A DNA stretch of 64,000 nt from Streptococcus vicugnae (GTDB lineage: Bacteria > Bacillota > Bacilli > Lactobacillales > Streptococcaceae): contig NZ_JAEMHW010000001.1 of the NCBI RefSeq assembly GCF_016461705.1, forward strand, positions 124,001 through 188,000. Direction: 5' to 3'. The position numbers and the translations under genes were made by a program. The notes below the pieces were generated by a model that worked only from the letters and a program-made list of their open reading frames with translations, was not told the origin of the DNA and did no database searches. Position 1 is the stretch's first letter. Each line of letters opens with the position of its first letter. Below, one piece after another: positions 8,077 to 17,303 of this stretch.

Positions 8077-8571
8077 CTATAGGCGTTTTTCAAATCGAAA
8101 CATTTCTGAAGCTTCATCATCATTTGGATCTTTGTGGTGACTGTTAAAGAATTCAACAATCTTAAACCCACAACGATTGACATAAAAATGGATATTACGC
8201 TTTTCAAAATATGGTGTCACAGTTTCCCAAACTTTCACTTGAGGAAACATTTTTTCAATCTGACACCAAGCGGCGTAGCCGATTCCTTTGCTATGACACT
8301 TAGGAGAAATAAAGAGCAAATCTAAGTCTCCCTTATCTCCATCAACACGCACAACAACACCACCGACAACCTTTCCATCATCAAGGATACGGTAGGCTTC
8401 TCCACTATCTATGGATTCTTCAATTGTCTCTAGAGAGATGATTTGACCATCTTCTTCAAAATGGTCATCTCTCAAACCAAATTCCTCTAAAGCCCCATAA
8501 TTGAAAGCTTCTTGATTATCTTTAATAAATTGTTCACGATCACTTGAAACAAGTGGTTTTAACTCAATCAT
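8077..8571 (-). CDS. GNAT family N-acetyltransferase
   Basis: A 164-residue protein with the GNAT fold: 'GEAYRILDDGKVVGGVVVRVD' forms the central strands, 'HSKGIGYAAWCQIE' the acetyl-CoA loop and helix (near residues 93-106), and 'FYVNRCGFKIVEFF' the C-terminal part. Substrate unknown. It lies 22 bases after the YoaP-like gene and shares its promoter. Length and motifs look intact. Confidence 0.8.
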   Translation of the reverse strand: MIELKPLVSSDREQFIKDNQEAFNYGALEEFGLRDDHFEEDGQIISLETIEESIDSGEAYRILDDGKVVGGVVVRVDGDKGDLDLLFISPKCHSKGIGYAAWCQIEKMFPQVKVWETVTPYFEKRNIHFYVNRCGFKIVEFFNSHHKDPNDDEASEMFRFEKRL

Positions 8572-8592
8572 ACATACCTCTTCATCGAAAAA

Positions 8593-9348
8593 TTATCCTT
8601 CAACTTTCGAGACGAGTTTTAAAAACTTCTTAGCATTCATCTGCTCATTTGTCACATAATCTCCGTTATAAAAAAGAGCATAGGTCGTTATTGGGGTTGG
8701 CACTGATTGTGCTGTTTTTTTATCCGTAATCTGAATAGCTTCAAAAGGAATCCCTTCTTGCTGAGCTGTTTCTGCAAGGATTGGAACATACTTGGCATTA
8801 AAAGGACATTGACTGGTGTAATACAAAATGTAACCTGATTTATCGATATGAGGATGTTTGGCACAAGCTTTGAATTTTGGACATTTGTCATCATCAGAAA
8901 ATGGCAAATACCAAAGTTGAATACCATTGTCAGCTTCATCAGCCACCTTAAACCCCTTGTAAGTTAAATACTTAGGGTCTGCCAGAAATGGTTTCTTCTT
9001 AGCCGCTGCTAGAATGCACAGCCCTTTCTTTCCTTTAGCCTTACTATCAGTAATACAAGCTTCTAATAAATCCGTCGAATACCCATGTCCCTTAAATGCT
9101 CCTGATACCCACAAGCAATCAATGTACATATAATCATCTGCTTCAATGGGATTCCAAGCATTTTCAGCAGGAAGATACTCGATAAAACACTTGCCACGTT
9201 CAACACTTTTTAGGAAAACTAATCCATCATCAAAGCGCTCCAACAGCCAAGCTTTTTTAGATGATACCTGAACATCTTTGTTGTTAGAGATGGCACAACA
9301 AATATGCTCTTTTTCCAAATTTTCCTTTGTCACTTGGATGTATTCCAT
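8593..9348 (-). CDS. GNAT acetyltransferase with YoaP-like C-terminal domain
   Basis: A 251-residue protein. The N-terminal half contains a GNAT domain ('YMYIDCLWVSGAFKGHGYSTDLLEACI'). The C-terminal ~110 residues, with cysteines in 'DDKCPKFKACAKH' and 'YYTSQCPFNAKYVP', resemble the YoaP domain found fused to acetyltransferases in Firmicutes. The start was moved to the ATG at 9348 (M-E-Y-I-Q-V-T-K-E-N), which has AGGAGG 9 bases upstream; the longer reading frame would run over the promoter at 9398-9426. First gene of a three-gene operon with the GNAT and 58-residue membrane protein genes. Physiological role unknown. Confidence 0.8.
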   Translation of the reverse strand: MEYIQVTKENLEKEHICCAISNNKDVQVSSKKAWLLERFDDGLVFLKSVERGKCFIEYLPAENAWNPIEADDYMYIDCLWVSGAFKGHGYSTDLLEACITDSKAKGKKGLCILAAAKKKPFLADPKYLTYKGFKVADEADNGIQLWYLPFSDDDKCPKFKACAKHPHIDKSGYILYYTSQCPFNAKYVPILAETAQQEGIPFEAIQITDKKTAQSVPTPITTYALFYNGDYVTNEQMNAKKFLKLVSKVEG

Positions 9349-9397
9349 AACCGATACCTCCTCATCGCCCAAGAAAACGTTATCACTCTTTGCTTTC

Positions 9398-9426
9398 ATT
9401 GTAGCAAAATCAAGGTATTCTGACAA
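9398..9426 (-). promoter_or_regulatory. promoter of the YoaP-GNAT operon
   Basis: Minus-strand TTGTCA, 17 bases, TACAAT; the -10 lies 50 bases before the chosen start codon. Confidence 0.7.
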
Positions 9427-9432
9427 AAGAAA

Positions 9433-9460
9433 AACCAGACAAAAAAGACATTATCTGGTT
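9433..9460 (-). terminator. terminator of the LanFEG-type operon
   Basis: AACCAGA / TCTGGTT stem followed by TTTTC on the minus strand, about 100 bases after the last permease gene. Confidence 0.65.
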
Positions 9461-9560
9461 GGTTTAATTATTCAATATAATAGGATAAGCAAAGCGATAG
9501 CTATTATTAATTTCAACAGCAACTGCTGCCTGTTCTGATTTTCCTTCTACAGAGTAAACT

Positions 9561-10205
9561 TCATCCTACTAACATTACCAAGTTTACAAGGTAAAATAGA
9601 ATGATATTAGCCACTAAGGCTAGCAAACTTGTCGCTGAATAAGTAAAAATCAGGTTAACAGGAAGTGCAATTGGCATCCAGAGAACGTTAAGAAAAGCTT
9701 TATTTGTCGCAAAGATAATAAATAAACATTCTACAAAGGATAGGAGTAAATTCCCCCCTTTTCCTATAAAAAGGCTCAAAAACATGTGAAAATGGTTCAA
9801 CATTATCAACAATAGCCAAACAACAAGTCCAATGTAAAGAAAATGAGTGAGTTCATTGACCTCAGCTCCTACTCCCAGCCAAAGTATAACTGTAGGAATA
9901 AGCAGTATCACATCAGTCGCCAAAAGCTTCATTGACCAAATTCTCAGTTTATGCTTTTCACTTCTGATGTTTTGAAAATGATTAGCATCCATCTCTTGCT
10001 CATGTAACAAAATTGATACGATACTCATCACGATACAATAACCTAACATGTATAAGAAAACAATGTTTTGTAAGATAGTCGGATTATTAACAATCAAGAC
10101 ATAAGGCAGAATGGTGACTAATTGCAAGAATGACAAGATTAGAATCAAGTAAAAAGCATAGGAATTTTTCCATTTTACCAACTCACTTTTTAGATAATTC
10201 ATCAT
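9561..10205 (-). CDS. lantibiotic-immunity ABC transporter permease, LanG-like
   Basis: A 214-residue integral membrane protein with six predicted hydrophobic segments, beginning M-M-N-Y-L-K-S-E-L-V-K-W-K, a charged start typical of LanE/LanG permeases. It overlaps the preceding permease by 23 bases and has GGAGG 8 bases before the first ATG. Together with the next two genes it should form an ABC-2 type exporter that expels a peptide antimicrobial from the membrane. Position in the operon suggests the G subunit. No lantibiotic structural or modification gene is seen nearby. Confidence 0.75.
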   Translation of the reverse strand: MMNYLKSELVKWKNSYAFYLILILSFLQLVTILPYVLIVNNPTILQNIVFLYMLGYCIVMSIVSILLHEQEMDANHFQNIRSEKHKLRIWSMKLLATDVILLIPTVILWLGVGAEVNELTHFLYIGLVVWLLLIMLNHFHMFLSLFIGKGGNLLLSFVECLFIIFATNKAFLNVLWMPIALPVNLIFTYSATSLLALVANIILFYLVNLVMLVG

Positions 10206-10917
10206 TATTCAGCCTCCATTTCAGTAAAAATACGCACAGCAAGCACATCAAAAGAGATAGTATCAGTGCTGTAATAATCAGTTGAATATCCATTACACCA
10301 GCAACGTCTAAATCTCCCGATGGTTTTAACTGCATCATGCCATAAGCAATTTTATAGTGATAAGTATAAGGAAAAATATACCAAAAAGATGTCTGGGCTA
10401 AAAATGGCGCTACCAGCAGGCAGACCAAAGCATTTACTGCCAATAAAAGATAGGGACTCAACCATCGTGATAAAAAATATAAGAAAGGTAAATTCCAAAT
10501 AGAGGCTAACATAATCAAAAGCAAACAAAGGAAATCTCTACTCATATCTACAGACATTACTCCTGAAAACAACAGTGATACAAGATAGAATATCACCGTA
10601 AAGATTACTGTTGCTACAAAAATATCTTTCACCTTTAATAGCATCTTAGCTAGATAAATGTTAAAAGTCTCTTTTCCTAGATGAATATTTTGAAAGTGAC
10701 CTGCTTTTTCTTCGGCTTTATAGTCATAGAGAAATAACAAACCAATTAAAGTGTACAAAAAGATTGATTCCCACCAGTACACTGAAAAGCTCTCTAAAAG
10801 GCTATAACCTGAAAGCAATACTGCGATAAAAATCGTTAAAAATGGGACAAAGAATAATAATTTCTTATCTGAGCTCGACTTTTGTTTCAACCATTCTGAC
10901 TTCAATATTTTTTTCAT
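10183..10917 (-). CDS. lantibiotic-immunity ABC transporter permease, LanE-like
   Basis: A 244-residue membrane protein with six hydrophobic segments, starting M-K-K-I-L-K-S-E-W-L-K-Q-K. Start chosen at 10917, where GGAGG lies 9 bases upstream and the previous gene's TAG sits in between; the earlier ATG at 10944 is inside the ATPase gene and lacks a ribosome site. Resembles the E-type permeases (MutE/EpiE family) of LanFEG self-protection transporters. The C-terminus overlaps the next permease gene, which suggests coupled translation in a fixed ratio. Confidence 0.78.
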   Translation of the reverse strand: MKKILKSEWLKQKSSSDKKLLFFVPFLTIFIAVLLSGYSLLESFSVYWWESIFLYTLIGLLFLYDYKAEEKAGHFQNIHLGKETFNIYLAKMLLKVKDIFVATVIFTVIFYLVSLLFSGVMSVDMSRDFLCLLLIMLASIWNLPFLYFLSRWLSPYLLLAVNALVCLLVAPFLAQTSFWYIFPYTYHYKIAYGMMQLKPSGDLDVAGVMDIQLIITALILSLLMCLLCVFLLKWRLNNDELSKK

Positions 10918-10918
10918 C

Positions 10919-11611
10919 CTAAGCACCTCCGTGAACGATTTCAAAGAATAATCTTTCTAAATCATCATCATGAGTATTATCTTCATCATAGAAGATTTCA
11001 CCATTATGTAAAATAACAATATGGTCTGCAACTTTACTAACTTCGTGGAGTTGATGACTTGATAAAAGAATGGTCATACCAGATTTTTTTAAATTCGTTA
11101 TTAAATCTAACAATTCTTTAATACCATCTGGATCTAAACCATTTGTTGGCTCATCCAAAATCAATAAGTCAGGATTAGTTATCATCGCCATTCCTAAGCC
11201 CAAGCGTTGTTTCATCCCTAATGAAAAATGTCCTGCTTTTTTCTTACCTGTATGAGATAATCCAATCAACTTTAGCACTTCATTGATTCTCTCATCTGAA
11301 ATGTCATATAAGAGTGCGCGTGTTTTTAAATTATCAAAAGCTGACAAATTCATATAAATTGCTGGTGATTCGATAAGAGCACCAATATTAAAATCTGCAC
11401 TAGATTTTTCACTAATTTGCTCACCATTAAAAACAACAGCACCGCTATCAGCTTCTTCCAAGCCAAAAATAATTTTCATAATGGTTGACTTACCGGCACC
11501 ATTAACGCCAAGCAAACCACAGACATTACCTTTTTCAATATCAAATGAAACACCTTTTAATATCTCTTTATCTTTAAAAGACTTTTTCAAATTTTTAACC
11601 TGCACAACCAT
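10919..11611 (-). CDS. lantibiotic-immunity ABC transporter ATPase, LanF-like
   Basis: A 230-residue ATP-binding subunit. Walker A is GVNGAGKST (35-43), the signature F-S-L-G-M-K-Q-R begins at 129 and Walker B is LLILDE (149-154). The Q-loop position carries glutamate ('IGALIESPAIY', Glu81); this 'E-loop' is the known hallmark of LanF proteins and distinguishes them from general exporters. It is the first gene of the FEG unit, with AAGGAGGAAGACTT before the ATG and its own promoter/operator at 11637-11670. The homologous S. mutans LctFEG, paired with the LcrRS two-component system, protects against nukacin and lacticin peptides; a similar role is inferred here. Confidence 0.85.
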   Translation of the reverse strand: MVVQVKNLKKSFKDKEILKGVSFDIEKGNVCGLLGVNGAGKSTIMKIIFGLEEADSGAVVFNGEQISEKSSADFNIGALIESPAIYMNLSAFDNLKTRALLYDISDERINEVLKLIGLSHTGKKKAGHFSLGMKQRLGLGMAMITNPDLLILDEPTNGLDPDGIKELLDLITNLKKSGMTILLSSHQLHEVSKVADHIVILHNGEIFYDEDNTHDDDLERLFFEIVHGGA

Positions 11612-11636
11612 AAGTCTTCCTCCTTTTTACCTATTA

Positions 11637-11670
11637 ACTATATCGAAGGAATTTCAGCGTTTGTTCAGAA
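11637..11670 (-). promoter_or_regulatory. promoter/operator of the LanFEG-type operon
   Basis: The minus strand reads TTCTGAACAAACGCTGAAAT, a direct repeat of CTGAA spaced by 11, then 8 bases on TATAGT (plus 11637-11642) as the -10. The same repeat at the same distance precedes the response regulator gene (13782-13815), so both are probably bound by that regulator. Confidence 0.65.
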
Positions 11671-11680
11671 AAAAAGAAAA

Positions 11681-11701
11681 ATAGCACCTAAAAGATGCTA
11701 T
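11681..11701 (-). terminator. terminator at the end of the histidine kinase gene
   Basis: ATAGCATC / GGTGCTAT stem (one G-U pair), 5-base loop, then TTTTTC on the minus strand. It overlaps the kinase stop codon and separates it from the transporter operon. Confidence 0.75.
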
Positions 11702-13038
11702 TTCTTGATAGATAAACTGACTACTGCTCCACCTGTGGGAGGATTTTGTAAAACAAGCTTTCCGTGGTGATTTTTAGCAACTACCTGAGCAAATGATAAA
11801 CCTATACCATAATGTTTGCTATTTCTTCCTTTATTTTCAGTGTAAAAAAGATTATCTGCGCTTTCCAAAGCTTCTTTTGTAAAAGCAGGTCCATTATTCC
11901 ATATATGAAAAACTAGAAACTCTTCTTCCTCAATCACTGAAAGTGTTACTTTTTTATGACCAGAACTATATCTCGCAGCATTTGACAAAATGTTAATCAG
12001 AGCTCGGCTTAAATTAAGTTGGTTTCCTTTGAAAAATTCCAAGTTAACGCGCTTAATCACATTAAACTCAACCTCATGTGTATCCATAATTGCCCTTGCT
12101 TCTGTAACGAGTTCTTCTAAAAATTCTGGCAAAGAAATCTCTTCTTGATAGTCCTTTTCTTCCACTAGTAAGCGAGAATACTGAATCATATCATTAAAAT
12201 ATTTTTCAAAAACTTTGATACTGTTATCAGCTGAATTGAGAAAGTCTGATTGTTGATTCGTCAATTCTGTCATATCAAGCAACTCCAAATTTCCTTTTAA
12301 AACTGTCAAAGGTGTTTTGATATCATGAGCTAAGGCTGCCACTTGAAAAGATAAATCTTTTTTTGCTTTTCGCTCTGCCTCCAACAGGGTAACTAGTTCA
12401 GCGTCTTTTTGATAAAGCATCGATAAAATATCGTTAAACTCTATCATTTCCGTCTGAGAATGTTTGACAGTCATCTCAGGTTTTCCCATGTTCAAAGAAA
12501 TCTCTTGAATCAATCGAAAATTCTTAGTAAATTCTTGTAAAAGCCTTGAAATTGACCAGATAATCAAAGCGAGCTCTAATATCAAGAAAAAGAGGTATGA
12601 AAAACTGTTAAATGAAATCTGTCTTAATCTAGGATTGACAAATTCAGGCAAGGTTGGGCATCTGAGAATGAGCACGTATTTTGAATTACTGAACTTTGCA
12701 TAACGAATTGTCCCAACTTCTTCAGTTCTTCCATGATCAAAAGCATCTTTATAATGCTTATAATCCTCACTTTGATACCTACTGGTACTGATTTTTCCAG
12801 AAGATTTTTCAAATACAACATAGTCAAAAGTCGTTTGATTTAACTGCTTTGCAATCATCTTAGCTGAAGCATTATCTTTTATCTTAACCTTAAACTCTGA
12901 GCCATAGCTATTCAACTGCCCTGTTATCACTAAAAGATAAGTGAGGAAAAATAACACTAAGACATTAATCACGGTTCCCAGTAATATTTCAGAAATGCTC
13001 CGCAACACCCTTCTTTTGATTGAGTAATGTCTAGTCAT
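11698..13038 (-). CDS. sensor histidine kinase of a lantibiotic-resistance two-component system
   Basis: A 446-residue membrane kinase. Two membrane segments (about 17-39 and 146-166) enclose an extracellular domain of ~105 residues, the layout of the NisK/LcrS class. The H-box 'ALAHDIKTPLTVLKGN' puts the phosphorylated histidine at 238; the N-box 'SRALINILSNAARYS' and the G-box 'GRNSKHYGIGLSFAQ' complete the ATPase domain. Its start overlaps the end of the response regulator gene by 8 bases, so the two are co-transcribed. It most likely senses a peptide antimicrobial directly and controls both its own operon and the downstream FEG transporter. Confidence 0.88.
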   Translation of the reverse strand: MTRHYSIKRRVLRSISEILLGTVINVLVLFFLTYLLVITGQLNSYGSEFKVKIKDNASAKMIAKQLNQTTFDYVVFEKSSGKISTSRYQSEDYKHYKDAFDHGRTEEVGTIRYAKFSNSKYVLILRCPTLPEFVNPRLRQISFNSFSYLFFLILELALIIWSISRLLQEFTKNFRLIQEISLNMGKPEMTVKHSQTEMIEFNDILSMLYQKDAELVTLLEAERKAKKDLSFQVAALAHDIKTPLTVLKGNLELLDMTELTNQQSDFLNSADNSIKVFEKYFNDMIQYSRLLVEEKDYQEEISLPEFLEELVTEARAIMDTHEVEFNVIKRVNLEFFKGNQLNLSRALINILSNAARYSSGHKKVTLSVIEEEEFLVFHIWNNGPAFTKEALESADNLFYTENKGRNSKHYGIGLSFAQVVAKNHHGKLVLQNPPTGGAVVSLSIKK

Positions 13039-13714
13039 ACCACTTATATCCCATTCCTCTCACAGTCTTAATCGGATTGATGCCATAAGACGAGAATTTC
13101 ACTCTTATCTGATAGACATACTCTGATACCGAACGAAATAAAGCATCAGCTTCTTCATCATAAATATGGCTGTAAATATCTTCTCGCGTGAAAACTTTAT
13201 TGCGATTAGCTGACAGTAGTTCTAACAAATCGTATTCTCTACTTGTCAATGGAACAACCTTGCCATTAACACATACCGTTTTTTCTTGTAAATAAAAAGT
13301 AATCGGTAGCAATTCTCGAACAACTTTCCCATCTGATTCAGCTTTTCTAAAACGTTCTTCGCGTTTCAAATGCGCAGCAACTTTCGCAACCAACTGTTTA
13401 ACACTAAATGGTTTTGTAATGTAATCGTCACCACCAAGATTTAATCCAGTAACGATATCATCTTCTTCGTCTTTTGCACTAACAAAAATAATTGGCGCAC
13501 TCACTTTATCGCGGATTTGTTTACAAACTTGCAAACCATCAATATCAGGCATCATGACATCAAGCAAAATCAAATCATATCCTTGAAAATCCATGCTATT
13601 CAGCGGTAAAGTTATTCCTTGATAAGTTGTGACATCATAATTTTTCATCTCCAAAATCGTACGCATTAACTTTAAAATTTCAAAATCATCATCTACAACT
13701 AAAATTTTATACAT
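13031..13714 (-). CDS. OmpR-family response regulator
   Basis: A 227-residue regulator with a receiver domain (Asp8/Asp9 acid pocket, phosphoacceptor Asp52 in 'LILLDVMMPDIDG') and a C-terminal winged-helix DNA-binding domain ('TSREYDLLELLSANRNKVFTRE'). Start chosen at the ATG of 13714 (M-Y-K-I-L-V-V-D-D-D), with AGGAGATAGG directly before it; the upstream in-frame ATG lacks a ribosome site. It pairs with the overlapping histidine kinase. Direct repeats at 13795-13815 and 11650-11670 are its probable binding sites, implying positive autoregulation and activation of the FEG transporter. Confidence 0.88.
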   Translation of the reverse strand: MYKILVVDDDFEILKLMRTILEMKNYDVTTYQGITLPLNSMDFQGYDLILLDVMMPDIDGLQVCKQIRDKVSAPIIFVSAKDEEDDIVTGLNLGGDDYITKPFSVKQLVAKVAAHLKREERFRKAESDGKVVRELLPITFYLQEKTVCVNGKVVPLTSREYDLLELLSANRNKVFTREDIYSHIYDEEADALFRSVSEYVYQIRVKFSSYGINPIKTVRGMGYKWYD

Positions 13715-13781
13715 CCTATCTCCTATACATTCACCCAAAATTGACCATCAGTTGCTTCTTCGCTATAATCAAGACTTTAAA

Positions 13782-13815
13782 AGGATAGCAACAACATTTC
13801 AGAAAAAGTTCAGAA
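13782..13815 (-). promoter_or_regulatory. promoter/operator of the two-component operon
   Basis: The minus strand reads TTCTGAACTTTTTCTGAAAT: TCT, 8 bases, TCT, the arrangement described for NisR-type sites. After a further 8 bases a weak -10 TATCCT follows (plus 13782-13787). Spacing is identical to the FEG promoter, and the weak -10 fits an activated promoter. Confidence 0.6.
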
Positions 13816-13954
13816 CAAGTTTCCTTCTGAAAACTTGAAATCTTGAAATACAAAAATTTCTCAATTCATATTTTATCAACAATTGCTGTAATAAGTATAT
13901 CATTCAATTAATAGATATACTAACTCTTAACTTATTTTCAATTTTGAAAAGAAA

Positions 13955-13977
13955 AACCAACCTTTAAATGGTTAGTT
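13955..13977 (-). terminator. terminator of the TfoX/hydrolase unit
   Basis: AACTAACC / GGTTGGTT stem, 7-base loop, then TTTTTC on the minus strand. It overlaps the stop codon of the TfoX-like gene. Confidence 0.8.
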
Positions 13978-14289
13978 TCTTTTTTTCTTAGGGGCAGGTA
14001 ATTCCTCAGCTATTGCCTGCAATAATTGTGCCAAAAATGCTTTATCATCAAGCTTATCAACCAGAAGCATCTTCTTGGCACCTTCATAAGGTAATGCCAT
14101 CTTAGCCTCTGGTAGCATATCTAGCGCTGATTTTGTTGGTTTAACGAGGAAACGATTATCATAAATACCACCAATGACCTTGCCTTGACAATATATAATA
14201 TACTCGCCCATCATCGCTCGCCAAGAGACCTCTTTTGTCTCAGACAATTGATTTAAAATAACTGTTAAATACTCTTTGCTTGAAGCCAT
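13972..14289 (-). CDS. TfoX/Sxy N-terminal domain protein
   Basis: A 105-residue protein with the single TfoX N-terminal domain: 'VSWRAMMGEYIIYCQGKVIGGIYDNRFLVKPT' is characteristic. In gamma-proteobacteria TfoX/Sxy controls competence, but the short Gram-positive forms are uncharacterised, so no competence role is claimed. The start at 14289 (M-A-S-S-K-E-Y-L) has AAGGAG upstream; the longer frame would lie inside the hydrolase gene, which ends two bases before. Ends with a basic P-K-K-K-R-N tail. Confidence 0.8.
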   Translation of the reverse strand: MASSKEYLTVILNQLSETKEVSWRAMMGEYIIYCQGKVIGGIYDNRFLVKPTKSALDMLPEAKMALPYEGAKKMLLVDKLDDKAFLAQLLQAIAEELPAPKKKRN

Positions 14290-14290
14290 A

Positions 14291-15061
14291 TCATTCACTC
14301 CTTGTATGCTTACATTCACTTCTTTGAATTCCCTCCAGAAGTTCTTTGACATATAATTCTGGATAATTAATAGAATACTGACCGTGAGCCAGACCAACTT
14401 TGATTTCCAAGCGACTGTCTGGTAAAAGGTGATTTAGCTGATTTGCTGAGCGGATTACTCTTTTTGGCTCTTTATCTCCAACAATAATTCTCACAGAGGC
14501 AGAGCAATTTCTCAAATTATCTTTTACTTGATACAAGCTACTTGCTTTTGTAAAAGCAATCAAATTTTGCTTAGAAAGTTTCACTGTGTCCTCATAATAG
14601 TGCTCGAATAAATCATCTCTCATGCCAAGATAGTGAAACTGCAACTTTGCAAACCACTTTTGTTTGATCAAGCCATAAGTGGCTGAAAATAGCGGAGCAA
14701 CCACACTTGCTGTCAATTTATCTGGAATGATAGCAGCACTCTCAATAATCGCCTGTTTACAAATAGTCGGTTGCTTAGCAAGCATTTCTAAAAGAATCTG
14801 ACCGCCAAGCGACAGACCAGCAATTAGCAAAATCGAACCGCCATACTCAAGATTGATGAAATCAATCAAGCTAGCAGCATTTTCTTCAATACTTGTAAAA
14901 TCTCTATCACTTCCAGCATGCCCATCGAGAATCGGCACAACCACATGATAATTTTTACATAGCAGCTCCATCTGAGATTGATACTGCCACCAGGACAAAC
15001 CGCCACCATGAAGTAACACGATAACGTCTTGATTTTCTTGACCAACTTCAACAAACTTCAT
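14291..15061 (-). CDS. alpha/beta hydrolase
   Basis: A 256-residue serine hydrolase of unknown substrate. The oxyanion-hole motif is LLHGGG (16-21), the nucleophile elbow A-G-L-S-L-G-G places Ser84, an acid in 'IIVGDKEP' and His in 'GLAHGQYS' complete the triad. No signal peptide. Follows the CDP-alcohol phosphatidyltransferase gene by 2 bases and precedes the TfoX-like gene by 1 base, so the three form an operon. Confidence 0.8.
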   Translation of the reverse strand: MKFVEVGQENQDVIVLLHGGGLSWWQYQSQMELLCKNYHVVVPILDGHAGSDRDFTSIEENAASLIDFINLEYGGSILLIAGLSLGGQILLEMLAKQPTICKQAIIESAAIIPDKLTASVVAPLFSATYGLIKQKWFAKLQFHYLGMRDDLFEHYYEDTVKLSKQNLIAFTKASSLYQVKDNLRNCSASVRIIVGDKEPKRVIRSANQLNHLLPDSRLEIKVGLAHGQYSINYPELYVKELLEGIQRSECKHTRSE

Positions 15062-15063
15062 GC

Positions 15064-15573
15064 CTACCTCCTTTTATTAGACGATTCACTATTTCCTGTT
15101 CTAATCAGGTGGCCTTCTTGAATAGCAGCTAAAGTTGCCACAATCCCAATCACCAGCATACTGTAACTCAGGTCAATTACCTTTAACGATATTGGCAAGA
15201 AAAACAACAAAAGCCCCGTTAATTTATTGAGATTTGAATGAATAGCCACAAACTTCTTCTGCACAACATAAGCAGAAATAAGATTAATTAGCTTGATGAT
15301 GGCTATCACAAAAATCCAGATAAGCATCCAATTTGCAAATTTTAATACTGGAATTAATTTGATAAAACATACTAGACAAAAGATAAAATCAGCAATTGTA
15401 TCAAGTCTTGAACCAAATTCACTGACATACTCAAGTCGTCTAGCCACCATACCATCAAGAACATCTGTAATCCCAGCTAAGATATAAAGCACATAAAAAG
15501 AGACCGAAAAAGCAGGACAAAACAATAACACGATGCTACAAATTATTCGAATACATGTTATCGCATTTGCCAT
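15064..15573 (-). CDS. CDP-alcohol phosphatidyltransferase family membrane protein
   Basis: A 169-residue protein with about five membrane segments and the full catalytic signature D-G-x2-A-R-x8-G-x3-D-x3-D in 'DGMVARRLEYVSEFGSRLDTIAD'. Such enzymes join a CDP-linked lipid to an alcohol (for example glycerol phosphate or inositol). It is clearly not the housekeeping PgsA by length and sequence feel, so the product is undetermined. AAGGAGGCC precedes the start codon. First gene of the operon with the hydrolase and TfoX-like genes. Confidence 0.8.
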   Translation of the reverse strand: MANAITCIRIICSIVLLFCPAFSVSFYVLYILAGITDVLDGMVARRLEYVSEFGSRLDTIADFIFCLVCFIKLIPVLKFANWMLIWIFVIAIIKLINLISAYVVQKKFVAIHSNLNKLTGLLLFFLPISLKVIDLSYSMLVIGIVATLAAIQEGHLIRTGNSESSNKRR

Positions 15574-15609
15574 ACCTTGGCCTCCTTTTAGAAAAATAAG
15601 CTAAATTCT

Positions 15610-15800
15610 TATTCTGCGTTTTTAACTAGTAAGCTTACACATTCAGCGGTTCGCCGTTACCGTTTCATTTCGTCGCTAAGTCCTCATTCTACGACAGGCG
15701 CAGTGGTTACTAACCAATCAAGCTTCGTAACCTCGCTTTCTTGGAGTAACTGTGCGTAGCATACTCCTAAGTTGCTAAAGCAACAAGGATTATCCTATAT
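15610..15800 (-). ncRNA. hairpin-rich intergenic element, candidate structured RNA
   Basis: This gap is visibly richer in G and C than its surroundings and holds a chain of short inverted repeats: GTTGC/GCAAC (15771-15784), GGAGTA/TACTCC with an inner TGC/GCA (15743-15767), GGTTAC/GTAACC (15705-15732), GTCG/CGAC (15672-15695), CGG/CCG around a tetraloop and the palindrome GTAAGCTTAC (15630-15639). It lies between the rlmCD stop and the next gene on the same strand. I do not recognise a known RNA or repeat family. It could be a leader RNA, a processed 3' UTR RNA or a small inactive mobile element. Confidence 0.35.
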
Positions 15801-15822
15801 CGCATGGGCAGAACATCCACTT

Positions 15823-17202
<1,380 letters not shown>

Positions 17203-17261
17203 TCAACAAGCCTGTAAATTCAAGCTTCTATTTAATCAATTCTCGTTCGGTTACTTTTCTC

Positions 17262-17289
17262 AAAAAAAGAGAAGCATAACTGCCTCTCT
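17262..17289 (-). terminator. terminator of the aro-psr operon
   Basis: AGAGAGGCA / TGCTTCTCT stem with a G-U pair, 4-base loop, then seven T on the minus strand, 15 bases after the psr stop codon. Confidence 0.8.
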
Positions 17290-17303
17290 ATTATATCATA
17301 TTA

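Noticed and set aside
15610..15760. Open plus-strand frame of ~45 codons through the hairpin element
   Set aside because: No start codon with a ribosome site, no recognisable protein, and the inverted repeats explain the composition better.
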